DNA from: an uncultured Caulobacterales bacterium
Lineage (GTDB): Bacteria > Pseudomonadota > Alphaproteobacteria > Caulobacterales > Caulobacteraceae
Direction: 5' to 3'
DNA length: 46,259 nt
Assembly (NCBI GenBank): GCA_903858685.1
Contig: CAIOJR010000190.1
Span: 1-46,259 of the forward strand
The position numbers were made by a program, and so were the translations under genes. Shown in pieces: positions 17,135 to 24,581 of the stretch. The notes under the pieces are model-generated. The model was not told where the DNA came from and made no database searches. It saw only the letters and a program-made list of their open reading frames with translations. How positions within the stretch are numbered: the stretch's first letter is position 1; the number at the start of each line of letters is the position of its first letter.

Positions 17135-17598
17135 TCGACCTTGATGATTTCGTAGGCCTTGACGCCCGCAGGCGTGATCACCTCGAACACATCCCCGGCG
17201 GTCTTGCCGATCATGCCACGCGCCAGAGGCGAGGTCAGGGACAGGCGTCCCTGCTTCACGTCAGCTTCGTGCTCGCCGACCACCTGGTAGCGGGCCTCTT
17301 CTTCAGTGTCTTCGTCGAGCACGGTCACCGTGGCGCCGAATTTCACCTGGGCGCCGGATAGCTTGGACACGTCAATGATCTGTGCGCGGCTGATCTTATC
17401 CTCGATCTCCGCGATTCGACCTTCGATCCAGCCCTGCCTTTCCTTGGCGGCGTGGTATTCTGCGTTCTCAGAAAGGTCCCCATGGCTGCGGGCTTCGGAG
17501 ATAGCCGCGATTACGGAGGGACGTTCCACCGACTTGAGTCGCTTAAGTTCTTCGTCGAGGGATTTGTAGCCCTCGCCGGTCATCGGCACTTTTTCCAT
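17125..17598 (-). CDS. greA: transcription elongation factor GreA
   Basis: A 157-residue factor that reactivates backtracked RNA polymerase by stimulating transcript cleavage. The N-terminal antiparallel coiled coil (residues 1-75) carries the acidic tip Asp41 and Glu44 in [15 protein letters not shown]; the C-terminal FKBP-like domain has [19 protein letters not shown] and [14 protein letters not shown]-type residues. Start 17598 (MEKVPMT) matches alphaproteobacterial homologues. The last 10 bases are shared with the downstream ELM1-family gene. The 189 bases upstream (17599-17787) hold no gene and must contain the promoters of greA and of the divergent pseG. Confidence 0.97.
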   Translation of the reverse strand: MEKVPMTGEGYKSLDEELKRLKSVERPSVIAAISEARSHGDLSENAEYHAAKERQGWIEGRIAEIEDKISRAQIIDVSKLSGAQVKFGATVTVLDEDTEEEARYQVVGEHEADVKQGRLSLTSPLARGMIGKTAGDVFEVITPAGVKAYEIIKVEWI

Positions 17599-17787
17599 TG
17601 CGGACAGTGAGCTCGGGTCGCCCTTGGGAGGTCGGAAATGAGAATTCGGTTGCGGGCGCTAACAACCGGCGAAAGAGAATAGGAAAATCTAGTGTGCAGC
17701 GCAAGATGCGTGGACGATTCCCTTGAATTTCCTTTGTTTGCTCCGAGGATTTCCTGCCCGGCATGAATCGCCTGATGCTGCGGGCGA

Positions 17788-18828
17788 ATGACGAGCGCCA
17801 TGACAACGCCTTTGAGAGATCTGTCAATTCTGCTGGCTCCGGCCTCTGGTCCCGGCGTGGGCGGTGGTCACGTGATCCGCTGCCTGACCCTTGCGGAAGC
17901 GCTGGCGGCGCGCGGCTGTGAATGCCGTTTCGCCGTCACGTCGGCGGGAGAGGACCTTATTGCGAGGTTCCGGCCCGACTGTTTCCCAATCCTGCGGCTG
18001 GATCCGCCCGATCGGCTGGCCCAAGCGGTTGCGCAGGCGGGCTGTGACGGTCTGGTGGTCGATAATTATGCGCTTGATGCCGAGGCGGAAGCGCGCCTTG
18101 GCCAGGCGGTGCGTCGTGTGATGGTCATCGACGATCTGGCCGACCGGCGACATATGGCCGATCTGGTGCTTGATCCCGGTTACGGCCGCACGCCGGACGC
18201 CTATGTCAGGCTGGCGCCGGGGGCGGTGGTCCTGGCCGGGCCGGACTATGCCCTGGTCCGGCCCGCCTTTCGCGAAAGGCGCCCTGCGTCTGCGAGCTGC
18301 CGGGACAAGGCGCTGCGGATCATGGTCTCCTTTGGGCTGGCCGATCCGGGAGAGATTGCGCGCCGCGCCGTGGTCCTGCTGCTCGCCCATGCGCCGGAGG
18401 CGGTGCTGGATGTGGTGCTGGCTTCAGACGCGCCCAGCCGACCTGCTCTGGCCCGTCTTGCGGCGCAGGACCATCGCGTTCAGCTGCATCTGGACGTCGC
18501 CGATGTCGCTGCGATCATGGCGCGTTGTGATCTGTGCGTCGGGGCGGGCGGCTCCAGCGTGTGGGAGCGGGCGGTGGTCGGCCTGCCCAGTCTTGTGGTG
18601 GTGGTGGCCGACAACCAGCGAGACCTGGCCCGTCAGCTGTCGTCGGACGGCTATTGCGCCATGGCCGACCTCGCCGATGCTGATTTTGAGGCGCAGTTCT
18701 CAGCCGCGCTTGAAGGCCTCAAGCCGCCGCATGTGCGGTTGACCATGGCTGACGCCGCCATGGCGCTGTGTGATGGTCTGGGCGCCGAGCGGGCGGCGGA
18801 TGCGTTCGTGACCCTGCTGCGGACCTAA
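17788..18828 (+). CDS. pseG: UDP-2,4-diacetamido-trideoxy-altropyranose hydrolase PseG
   Basis: A 346-residue GT-B-fold hydrolase that removes UDP from UDP-2,4-diacetamido-2,4,6-trideoxy-L-altrose, the fourth step to pseudaminic acid. The N-terminal motif GGGHVIRCLTLAEAL contains the catalytic His (His28). Other family landmarks are VVDNYALD, VMVIDDLADR, the segment GPDYALVRPAFRE and the C-lobe CVGAGGSSVWE. Start at 17788; an ATG at 17800 is equally possible and neither has a clear ribosome-binding site. It is convergent with pseH, sharing CTAA at 18825-18828. In Caulobacter the corresponding flagellin-glycosylation gene is called flmD (from memory). GC and codon use resemble its neighbours, so recent transfer is not evident. 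Confidence 0.9.
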   Translation: MTSAMTTPLRDLSILLAPASGPGVGGGHVIRCLTLAEALAARGCECRFAVTSAGEDLIARFRPDCFPILRLDPPDRLAQAVAQAGCDGLVVDNYALDAEAEARLGQAVRRVMVIDDLADRRHMADLVLDPGYGRTPDAYVRLAPGAVVLAGPDYALVRPAFRERRPASASCRDKALRIMVSFGLADPGEIARRAVVLLLAHAPEAVLDVVLASDAPSRPALARLAAQDHRVQLHLDVADVAAIMARCDLCVGAGGSSVWERAVVGLPSLVVVVADNQRDLARQLSSDGYCAMADLADADFEAQFSAALEGLKPPHVRLTMADAAMALCDGLGAERAADAFVTLLRT

Positions 18829-19397
18829 TCGGGCCTGAACCGGGCGGGCGCCGTCCCTCTGGCCTGAAAGCGCGCCAGAGCAGCGTCACGGGCGGCAGGC
18901 CAGTCCCGGGCCAGCATGCCAAGCCCCACGACGTCGCGACCCCGGCCTGACTTGATCACATGGTCTCGGAACAGGGCCTCACGGGTGAAGCCGAACCGCT
19001 CATGCAATGTCCAGACAGCTTCATTCTCCACCAGCACTTCGCACCACAGCCTGTTCAGTTTCAACGTCTCGAAGACGTGACTGAGCATGGCGAACTCGAC
19101 CGCCTGACCGACGCCCTGACCGCGCGTGGCGGGATCGGCCAGATAATAGGCCCACTCACAGCGGCGGTTGACGAGATCGATCCGCGCCAGATTGGCAAGG
19201 CCCACGCCTGCGCCGTCCAGTTCGATGACCCAGAAGGCCCGGTCCGGCAGGCGGAGCGCGGCGGCGAGCCATGTCTGGTGTTCGGCCAGCGTGATCTGAT
19301 GGTCGGAATACATGTAGGGCGCCACGGCTTCGCTGTTGCGCCAATCCAGCACCTTGGGGCCGTCAGCGGCGGTCAGGGGGCGAAGGATGACGCTCAT
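18825..19397 (-). CDS. pseH: PseH-type N-acetyltransferase
   Basis: A 190-residue GNAT protein. The N-terminal RPLTAADGPKVLDWRNSE and PYMYSDHQITLAEHQTWL, followed by ANLARIDLVNRRCEWAYYL, are features of PseH, which acetylates the 4-amino group of UDP-4-amino-4,6-dideoxy-N-acetyl-L-altrosamine to give the PseG substrate. The acetyl-CoA loop is DPATRGQGVGQAVEF; LNRLWCEVLVENEAVWTLHE follows. Its start overlaps the stop of the nucleotidyltransferase gene by ATGA, and the C-terminal stop overlaps convergent pseG. The Ala/Arg-rich last 20 residues look unstructured. PseH function is strongly supported by the neighbours. Confidence 0.88.
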   Translation of the reverse strand: MSVILRPLTAADGPKVLDWRNSEAVAPYMYSDHQITLAEHQTWLAAALRLPDRAFWVIELDGAGVGLANLARIDLVNRRCEWAYYLADPATRGQGVGQAVEFAMLSHVFETLKLNRLWCEVLVENEAVWTLHERFGFTREALFRDHVIKSGRGRDVVGLGMLARDWPAARDAALARFQARGTAPARFRPD

Positions 19398-20116
19398 CGG
19401 GGCGCCGGCGCATCCGGATCGTGCGGCAGGGCAAGGTCTGGATGCTTCACCTGCCAGGCCGATATGTCGTCCAGCCGAAAGTCCGGCTTTTGCGGATATA
19501 GCCCTTCATAGACGGCGGTGACGAAGGCGAAGTCGGCGGGGACGTCCACAGTCCAGCGCCAGCGCAGCGGCGGATCACGACGCACCTCGCCAATCCGGAA
19601 CTGTTCGGGATGGCGATAGATGTAGGGCGTGACATGCTCGCGCTCATAGGGGTCGCGGGCGGTGTTGAAGGCGGCTTCCAAGGCCGTGATCTGACACACC
19701 TCGACATCCAGCCCCTTGGGAAACGTCCAGCCGGGGGAGTTGTGGGTATAGTCGTAGCCGCCGGCCAGATGATGCGCGATGCACTGATCCACCACGTCGG
19801 GATCCGCGAGCGGGCAATCGGCGGTCAGCCTCAGGAAGGTGTCTGGCCGTCCTGCGCTGTTCAGCGCGCCCATGAATCGCCCGAGAACGTCGTCAAGGTC
19901 GCCTCGATAGAGGCCGACACCCAGGGTCCGCACATAATCGGCCAACAGATCGTCCAGCGGATCTGTGCTGGTGGCCACGATGATCCGCGACAGCCGTCGC
20001 GCGCGTTGCAGGCGTTCGATCTGGCGCCCGATCATGGGCTGGCCCAGAAGCGGCTTCATGACCTTGCCCGGCAGTCGGCTGGAGCTCATGCGCGCCTGAA
20101 TGATCGCGACCGTCAT
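19394..20116 (-). CDS. SpsF-type nucleotidyltransferase, probable CMP-nonulosonate synthetase
   Basis: A 240-residue member of the SpsF/FlmC branch of cytidylyltransferases. The N-terminal nucleotide-binding motif is AIIQARMSSSRLPGKVMKPL, differing from the IPARGGSKR motif of NeuA/PseF. Further: IIVATSTDPLDDLLADY, YRGDLDDVLGRF, the metal-binding RLTADCPLADPDVVD, and WRWTVDVPADFAFV. By position in the cluster it is the only candidate to activate pseudaminic acid as CMP-Pse. Caulobacter FlmC is, as I recall, of the same type. It follows the dioxygenase gene with one spacer base and overlaps pseH by ATGA, so the three form one transcription unit. Substrate specificity is inferred. Confidence 0.82.
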   Translation of the reverse strand: MTVAIIQARMSSSRLPGKVMKPLLGQPMIGRQIERLQRARRLSRIIVATSTDPLDDLLADYVRTLGVGLYRGDLDDVLGRFMGALNSAGRPDTFLRLTADCPLADPDVVDQCIAHHLAGGYDYTHNSPGWTFPKGLDVEVCQITALEAAFNTARDPYEREHVTPYIYRHPEQFRIGEVRRDPPLRWRWTVDVPADFAFVTAVYEGLYPQKPDFRLDDISAWQVKHPDLALPHDPDAPAPR

Positions 20117-20117
20117 G

Positions 20118-21059
20118 TCAGGCCTGATTGACGGCGTTGTGCTTGATCCGGGCTGCGCCAGCAGCGTTGAGATCTTCGCGGGTGGCGGGCAGGATCACAG
20201 GCCAGTCGATCGATTCATTGACCCTGTCCAGACCATTGGGGGCGCCGCCGCCACGAGTGAGCAGATAGCGTAGGGAAATGCGCTCATGATCGGCCACGTC
20301 TGGCTGGGTGCCGTGCAGGGTGCAGCCATGCCACATGCCTGCAAATCCCGCACCGCCGGTCAACATGACCTGCTGGCAACCCATGGCGGGCCGACCGGGC
20401 GCGGCATAGCGCCAGCTTGCGTCTGCATTGCGGGTCAGATCATGCGGAAAGACGGTGGCGCCCAGCTTGTGGCTGCCTTCGAGCAGATAGAGCGGAGCGT
20501 CGCTCGCCGTCACCGGATGCAGATAGACATAGAGGGTGATCATGTCCGAAGCCCGTCCCGGGAAGTCGATCAGATCCTGATGGAAGTCGATCCCGAAGAA
20601 ATAGGTGATGTCGCGATATTGCGGCTTCACATAGGGGCCGAGATTATTCACCGGATTGCCGAGGATGCGCGCCTTCAGCCAGTCCGGAATGGTCGAGGCG
20701 GGCACGCCGCAGACCAGCTTCTTGTCCAGCAGGCTGTAGCCCTGTCCCAGGAGTGCGGCGAGGGCGGAGACGATCTGCGGGTCCTGTTCGACAAAGCCCA
20801 GCATATGGTCGTATTTTTCAAGAAGGTTGCGACCGGGCCTTGGGTTGACGCCGCGATAGAGCGGGTCGGCGTCGAACTCGGCCTCTGAAAGAAACAGGTC
20901 GCCATCGAAGCTCCGCTCGTTGCGCACCGCTGTTAGCAGGGCCTCCGCCGCCACCGGATCCAGAGCGCGGGGATAGAGGTGATAGCCGGTAGCCATAAGG
21001 TCTGTGAGCGCGGGATGGTCCGCCTCTGGGCTGCTTGGCAGTGGCGCGGCGATGGTCAT
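20118..21059 (-). CDS. phytanoyl-CoA dioxygenase (PhyH)-family protein
   Basis: A 313-residue Fe(II)/2-oxoglutarate dioxygenase fold. The facial triad is visible: His160 and Asp162 in GIDFHQDLIDFPGR, and a distal His (His249, or His244) in MWHGCTLHGTQPD, with the oxoglutarate-binding Arg264 in ERISLRYLL. YLLEGSHKLGATVFPHD is the conserved core strand. Start 21059 (MTIAAP) has AGGAGG 5 bases upstream; the open frame to 21473 lies antisense to pseI. It leads an operon with the SpsF-type nucleotidyltransferase and pseH, so the expected substrate is a nonulosonic acid, its precursor or the glycan. No PhyH step is part of the textbook pseudaminate route, which makes the gene the outlier of the cluster. 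Confidence 0.85.
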   Translation of the reverse strand: MTIAAPLPSSPEADHPALTDLMATGYHLYPRALDPVAAEALLTAVRNERSFDGDLFLSEAEFDADPLYRGVNPRPGRNLLEKYDHMLGFVEQDPQIVSALAALLGQGYSLLDKKLVCGVPASTIPDWLKARILGNPVNNLGPYVKPQYRDITYFFGIDFHQDLIDFPGRASDMITLYVYLHPVTASDAPLYLLEGSHKLGATVFPHDLTRNADASWRYAAPGRPAMGCQQVMLTGGAGFAGMWHGCTLHGTQPDVADHERISLRYLLTRGGGAPNGLDRVNESIDWPVILPATREDLNAAGAARIKHNAVNQA

Positions 21060-21176
21060 GTTGGCCTCCTGCGGCGGGGACGCCGGAATGTGGCCTGCGC
21101 AGAATGGAGGAGCGGGCGTGTGCAGTTGGTTAATTTTTCTCAGCCATCCTGACGCAGCATTCCGGGACAGAATCTC

Positions 21177-22244
21177 ATGAGCCTCCCACACAGCCAGAAA
21201 ATTGACATTGCCGGTCGTCAAATTGGTCCGGGTCAGCCGCCTCTGATCATTGCCGAGCTCTCGGGAAACCATAATGGCGATCTGAACCGGGCGCTGCGGT
21301 TGATCGACGCCTGCGCCCGGGCGGGCGCCGATGCTGTGAAGCTCCAGACCTACACCCCAGACACCATCACCATCGACCATGACGGGCCGGGCTTTCGACT
21401 GGAAAGCGGCCTTTGGGCCGGGCGCACCCTGTACGACCTCTATGGCGAGGCCTTTACGCCCTATGAGTGGCACGAGGCGCTATTCGACCACGCCCGCGCT
21501 CAGGGGCTGATCATACTGTCCTCGCCCTTTGACGAGACAGCGGTGAGTCTTCTCGAGGGATTGGACGCGCCCGCCTTCAAGATTGCTTCCTTCGAGGTGG
21601 TGGATCTGCCGCTGATTGCGCGCGCCTCGCGCTCGGGCCGCCCCTTGATCATCTCGACAGGCATGACGTCGCTTCAGGAGATTCGGGAGGCTGTTGACAC
21701 CGCCCTGCAGTCAGGCGCCGGCGGCGTTGCGCTGTTGCATTGCGTCAGCAGCTATCCCGCGCAATTTTCAGACGCCAATCTTCGGGCCATACCCAGACTG
21801 GCCGCGGATTTTGATTGTGTTGTCGGATTGTCTGATCACACGCCAGGCACAGCGGCGGCGGTCGCTGCTGTGGCTTTGGGCGCTAAGATCATCGAAAAGC
21901 ATGTGACCCTGGCCAGAGCGGATGGCGGGCCGGACTCAGCCTTCAGTCTGGAGCCTGCGGAGCTGAAGGCCTTGGTGCAGGATTGCCGCAACGCCTTTGA
22001 CGCCCTTGGCGCCGGCGACTACCGCCGCGGCGACGATGAAAGCGCCAATCGGCAGTTTCGCCGGTCGATCTATGTGGTCCGCGATGTCGCAGCGGGCGAC
22101 GTCCTGACGTCGGACGACGTGCGGTCCATCCGCCCGGGCTTTGGGCTCGCGCCGCGCTACCTGCCGGACCTGATCGGTCGCCGTGCGGCTCGCCCTTTGC
22201 TACGGGGCGAGCCGACGAACTGGACCATGATTGAACCGGATTGA
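21177..22244 (+). CDS. pseI: pseudaminic acid synthase PseI
   Basis: A 355-residue NeuB-family condensing enzyme that joins phosphoenolpyruvate to the 2,4-diacetamido-altrose released by PseG. The TIM barrel has IIAELSGNHNGDLNRAL, GADAVKLQTYTPDTIT, LSSPFDETAVSLLE, FKIASFEVVDLPLI, ISTGMTSLQEI and VGLSDHTPGT, with metal and PEP ligands among them. A C-terminal SAF (antifreeze-like) domain begins near residue 290 (FRRSIYVVRDVAAGDVLTS). Spacing between barrel motifs resembles PseI rather than sialate or legionaminate synthases, though those cannot be excluded by eye. The gene is divergent from the dioxygenase operon over 117 bases, a probable shared promoter region. Confidence 0.88.
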   Translation: MSLPHSQKIDIAGRQIGPGQPPLIIAELSGNHNGDLNRALRLIDACARAGADAVKLQTYTPDTITIDHDGPGFRLESGLWAGRTLYDLYGEAFTPYEWHEALFDHARAQGLIILSSPFDETAVSLLEGLDAPAFKIASFEVVDLPLIARASRSGRPLIISTGMTSLQEIREAVDTALQSGAGGVALLHCVSSYPAQFSDANLRAIPRLAADFDCVVGLSDHTPGTAAAVAAVALGAKIIEKHVTLARADGGPDSAFSLEPAELKALVQDCRNAFDALGAGDYRRGDDESANRQFRRSIYVVRDVAAGDVLTSDDVRSIRPGFGLAPRYLPDLIGRRAARPLLRGEPTNWTMIEPD

Positions 22245-22248
22245 CGGC

Positions 22249-22662
22249 TCAGAGAACGGCTAGGACTGCCCGCCCCGCCAGAACGAAAAGCGCGAGCGTC
22301 GAGATCGTGAAGATCAGGAATCGCAGCGGCACGATATTGGCCGTGTTTTGAATCAGGCTGTGAACGATGCGCAGGCCGACATAGCTCCAGGCGAGATCGA
22401 TGTTGAGCGCATCGCCCTGATGGGTCAGATGCAGATAGACGATCAAGGCGTAGAAGATCGTCGGCTGCTCCATCAGGTGATTGTAATTGTCGGCCACGGC
22501 CCGCACGCGCGAGGGCAGGACATTCAGAGCCCCTGGGTGGGCCGCAGATTGAGGATCGACCTTCCCGGCCTGCATGGCGGGAATCCGTGTGGCGTACATC
22601 CAGACCCAGACCAGCAGGGACCAGACGACCAGCGCAAGCATCGGCGTGAGGATAGAGTTCAA
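22249..22662 (-). CDS. MAPEG-family membrane protein (second copy)
   Basis: A 137-residue, four-helix membrane protein. The N-terminal helix is followed by a longer loop than in the first copy (about residues 30-50), then VRAVADNYNHLMEQPTIFYA, where N-x-x-x-x-x-E lines the putative glutathione site, and YVGLRIVHSLIQNTANIVPL in helix 3. It belongs to the MAPEG branch formerly called DUF1469-like or inner-membrane MAPEG of unknown function. It is convergent with pseI, 4 bases away, and shares little sequence with the protein at 10486-10875, so it is not a recent duplicate. No other role can be proposed. Confidence 0.85.
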   Translation of the reverse strand: MNSILTPMLALVVWSLLVWVWMYATRIPAMQAGKVDPQSAAHPGALNVLPSRVRAVADNYNHLMEQPTIFYALIVYLHLTHQGDALNIDLAWSYVGLRIVHSLIQNTANIVPLRFLIFTISTLALFVLAGRAVLAVL

Positions 22663-22755
22663 GGCGTGTCTCCCAAGCTTATTTTGGGACCAAGCTTGGA
22701 CGCAAACCGGCGCACTGTCGATCCGCCAGATTCAGCGCGATGAGGCGTCGCATGC

Positions 22756-23616
22756 TCAGCGCCTCTTTTGCCGGAACGGGTCGGCGGGATAGACGCCGAG
22801 GATTTCAAGCCGCTCGGAAAAGAAACCCAGCTCCTCCAGAGCCAAGGCCACATTGGGATCTTCCGGGCGGCCTTCGACATCTGCGTAGAAGAAGGTGGCG
22901 GTAAAGGCGCCACCCTCCATATAGCTCTCCAGCTTGGTCATGTTCACCCCATTGGTCGCGAACCCGCCCATGGCCTTGTAGAGCGCGGCGGGAACGTTGC
23001 GGACCCGAAACACGAAGCTGGTGACACAGGCCGCGCCGGCCGGCGGGCGAGCGGGTGCGGCCTCCGCCGTCATGACAAGGAAGCGGGTCGTGTTGTGGTG
23101 CTCGTCCTCGATGTCTCGACGCATAATGTCCAGACCATAGAGGTCGGCGGCCAGGGCAGGCGCAATCGCGGCCCGGGTCGGGTCTGGGCGCTCAGCCAGC
23201 GCTTTGGCCGCGCCTGCCGTGTCCGAGGCGATTTCAGGGTGCAGGCCAAGCTCGCGGATCGCCTTTCGGCACTGGCCCAGCGCCATGACATGGCTCGCCA
23301 CTGTTGTCACCGTGTCCAGCGCGACGCCGGGATTGACCATCAACTGAAACCGGATCGGTTTGAATCTCTCCCCGATGATGCGCAGCCCGGAGCGGGGCAG
23401 AAGGTGGTGAACATCGCCCACCCGACCTGCGATGGAGTTTTCCACAGGAATTAGACCCAGCGCGCAAGCGCCCGATCTAATGGCCTCAAAGGCGTCTTCA
23501 AAGGTCGCGCAGGGCGTTGGCCGATAGTCCGGGAAATGCTCCCGGCAGGCCTCGTCGCTATTCGCGCCGAACTCTCCCTGAAAGGCGATGCCTGGTTTGG
23601 CGCCTTTGTTGCTCAT
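22756..23616 (-). CDS. pheA: prephenate dehydratase
   Basis: A 286-residue bifunctional-length enzyme of phenylalanine synthesis: a prephenate dehydratase domain (about residues 8-185) followed by a regulatory ACT domain (about 200-280). Catalytic and substrate motifs include IAFQGEFGANSDEA, GLIPVENSIAGRVGDVH, and the TTRF motif in HHNTTRFLVM. The ACT domain has the phenylalanine-binding region NGVNMTKLESYM, where the usual ESRP has become ESYM. The start at 23616 overlaps the kdsB stop by ATGA; an ATG at 23625 is possible too. No chorismate mutase domain. The pair kdsB-pheA with a divergent cytochrome c gene is a familiar alphaproteobacterial arrangement. Confidence 0.93.
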   Translation of the reverse strand: MSNKGAKPGIAFQGEFGANSDEACREHFPDYRPTPCATFEDAFEAIRSGACALGLIPVENSIAGRVGDVHHLLPRSGLRIIGERFKPIRFQLMVNPGVALDTVTTVASHVMALGQCRKAIRELGLHPEIASDTAGAAKALAERPDPTRAAIAPALAADLYGLDIMRRDIEDEHHNTTRFLVMTAEAAPARPPAGAACVTSFVFRVRNVPAALYKAMGGFATNGVNMTKLESYMEGGAFTATFFYADVEGRPEDPNVALALEELGFFSERLEILGVYPADPFRQKRR

Positions 23617-24353
23617 TTGGCGCATCTTTCGGCTTCGGCGCGCGCGGCCGCCAGATCTGCGGGGGTGTCCACAGATATGGGCGCGTCGTCAATCACAGCG
23701 GCATGGATCGTCATGCCCATTTCGAGCGCCCGGAGTTGCTCCAATTTTTCCCGCTGCTCCAGCGGGGAGGGCGACGCAGCTGTGAACTGGGCCAGCGCAC
23801 CGCGGCGATAGCCATAGAGCCCGACATGACGCCAGACAGGGCCGTCGCCATAGAGGGTGGAGCGGGTGAAATAGAGCGCCCTTCCGGTCCGTCCGTCAAG
23901 ATTCATGGCCAGCACCGCCTTGACCACGTCGGGGTTTGAGCGGTCCGCCACAGAGTGTTCCGGCGCCGCCACGGTGGAGATGTCGCAAGCCGCGTCGCCG
24001 GCCAGAAGATCTGCGCAGGCGCGCACGGCCGCAGGCTCGACGAAGGGCATGTCGCCCTGAAGATTGATCACATGCTCATAGCGTCCGTCGGGGTCCAGCA
24101 AGTCCAGTGCGGCCATGATGCGGTCGGACCCGGACGGCAGAGCCGGATCGGTCAGAACAGCCTCGCCGCCCGCCGCCCGGACGGCGGCCGCGATCTCGGG
24201 ATCTCCCGCCGCCACAGCCACCGGCCCGGCATTGGCAAGCTCGGCCTGACGCAGCGCACGCACGATCATCGGCACGCCGCCAATTTGCGCCAGCGGCTTG
24301 TTCGGCAAGCGGGTCGCAGCCAGCCTTGCAGGTATCAATATGATCGCCGTCAT
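23613..24353 (-). CDS. kdsB: 3-deoxy-manno-octulosonate cytidylyltransferase
   Basis: A 246-residue enzyme that makes CMP-Kdo for the LPS inner core. The CTP-binding N-terminus is IPARLAATRLPNKPLAQIGG; then SGSDRIMAALDLLD, INLQGDMPFVEPAAV and the Kdo-site residues in VWRHVGLYGYRRGAL and SPLEQREKLEQLRALE. Length and motif order are those of KdsB, not of NeuA. The start at 24353 is fixed by homology. Translationally coupled to pheA by ATGA. It shares the cytidylyltransferase fold with the SpsF-type gene of the nonulosonate cluster, but only distantly. Confidence 0.95.
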   Translation of the reverse strand: MTAIILIPARLAATRLPNKPLAQIGGVPMIVRALRQAELANAGPVAVAAGDPEIAAAVRAAGGEAVLTDPALPSGSDRIMAALDLLDPDGRYEHVINLQGDMPFVEPAAVRACADLLAGDAACDISTVAAPEHSVADRSNPDVVKAVLAMNLDGRTGRALYFTRSTLYGDGPVWRHVGLYGYRRGALAQFTAASPSPLEQREKLEQLRALEMGMTIHAAVIDDAPISVDTPADLAAARAEAERCAK

Positions 24354-24441
24354 GGATATTTATCTTTTCCGGTGCGATTTAAGTGCCAGTTGCGCGCTCA
24401 TCCGACTTATTGCAGGCTGGAGAACGTACAGGAGTGGTTGC

Positions 24442-24528
24442 GTGAGCGGCGGTAGCGTGTCAGAGACGCCCACGCAAGATCAGGAGTTGCGAAGCGTCGA
24501 TTTGGCCAGTGGCCGCCGGATGCTTTGA
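24442..24528 (+). CDS. possible 28-residue small ORF
   Basis: A GTG-initiated frame of 28 codons plus stop within the divergent interval of kdsB and the cytochrome gene. AGGAG lies 8 bases upstream of the GTG. The translation is polar (VSGGSVSETPTQDQELR at the start, ending GRRML) with no membrane segment. Nothing identifies a function, and the short length means chance is a fair explanation. The remainder of 24354-24581 shows no further gene. Confidence 0.15.
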   Translation: MSGGSVSETPTQDQELRSVDLASGRRML

Positions 24529-24581
24529 CGCTCTTTTCGATGGCCAGTTAGTGACGCGCTCGAAAGGGCTCATGGGGCGAC

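Noticed and set aside
17788-22244. Nonulosonate cluster as a recently acquired genomic island.
   Set aside because: No integrase, tRNA, flanking repeat or visible drop in GC; codon use looks like the neighbours, so it is probably native.
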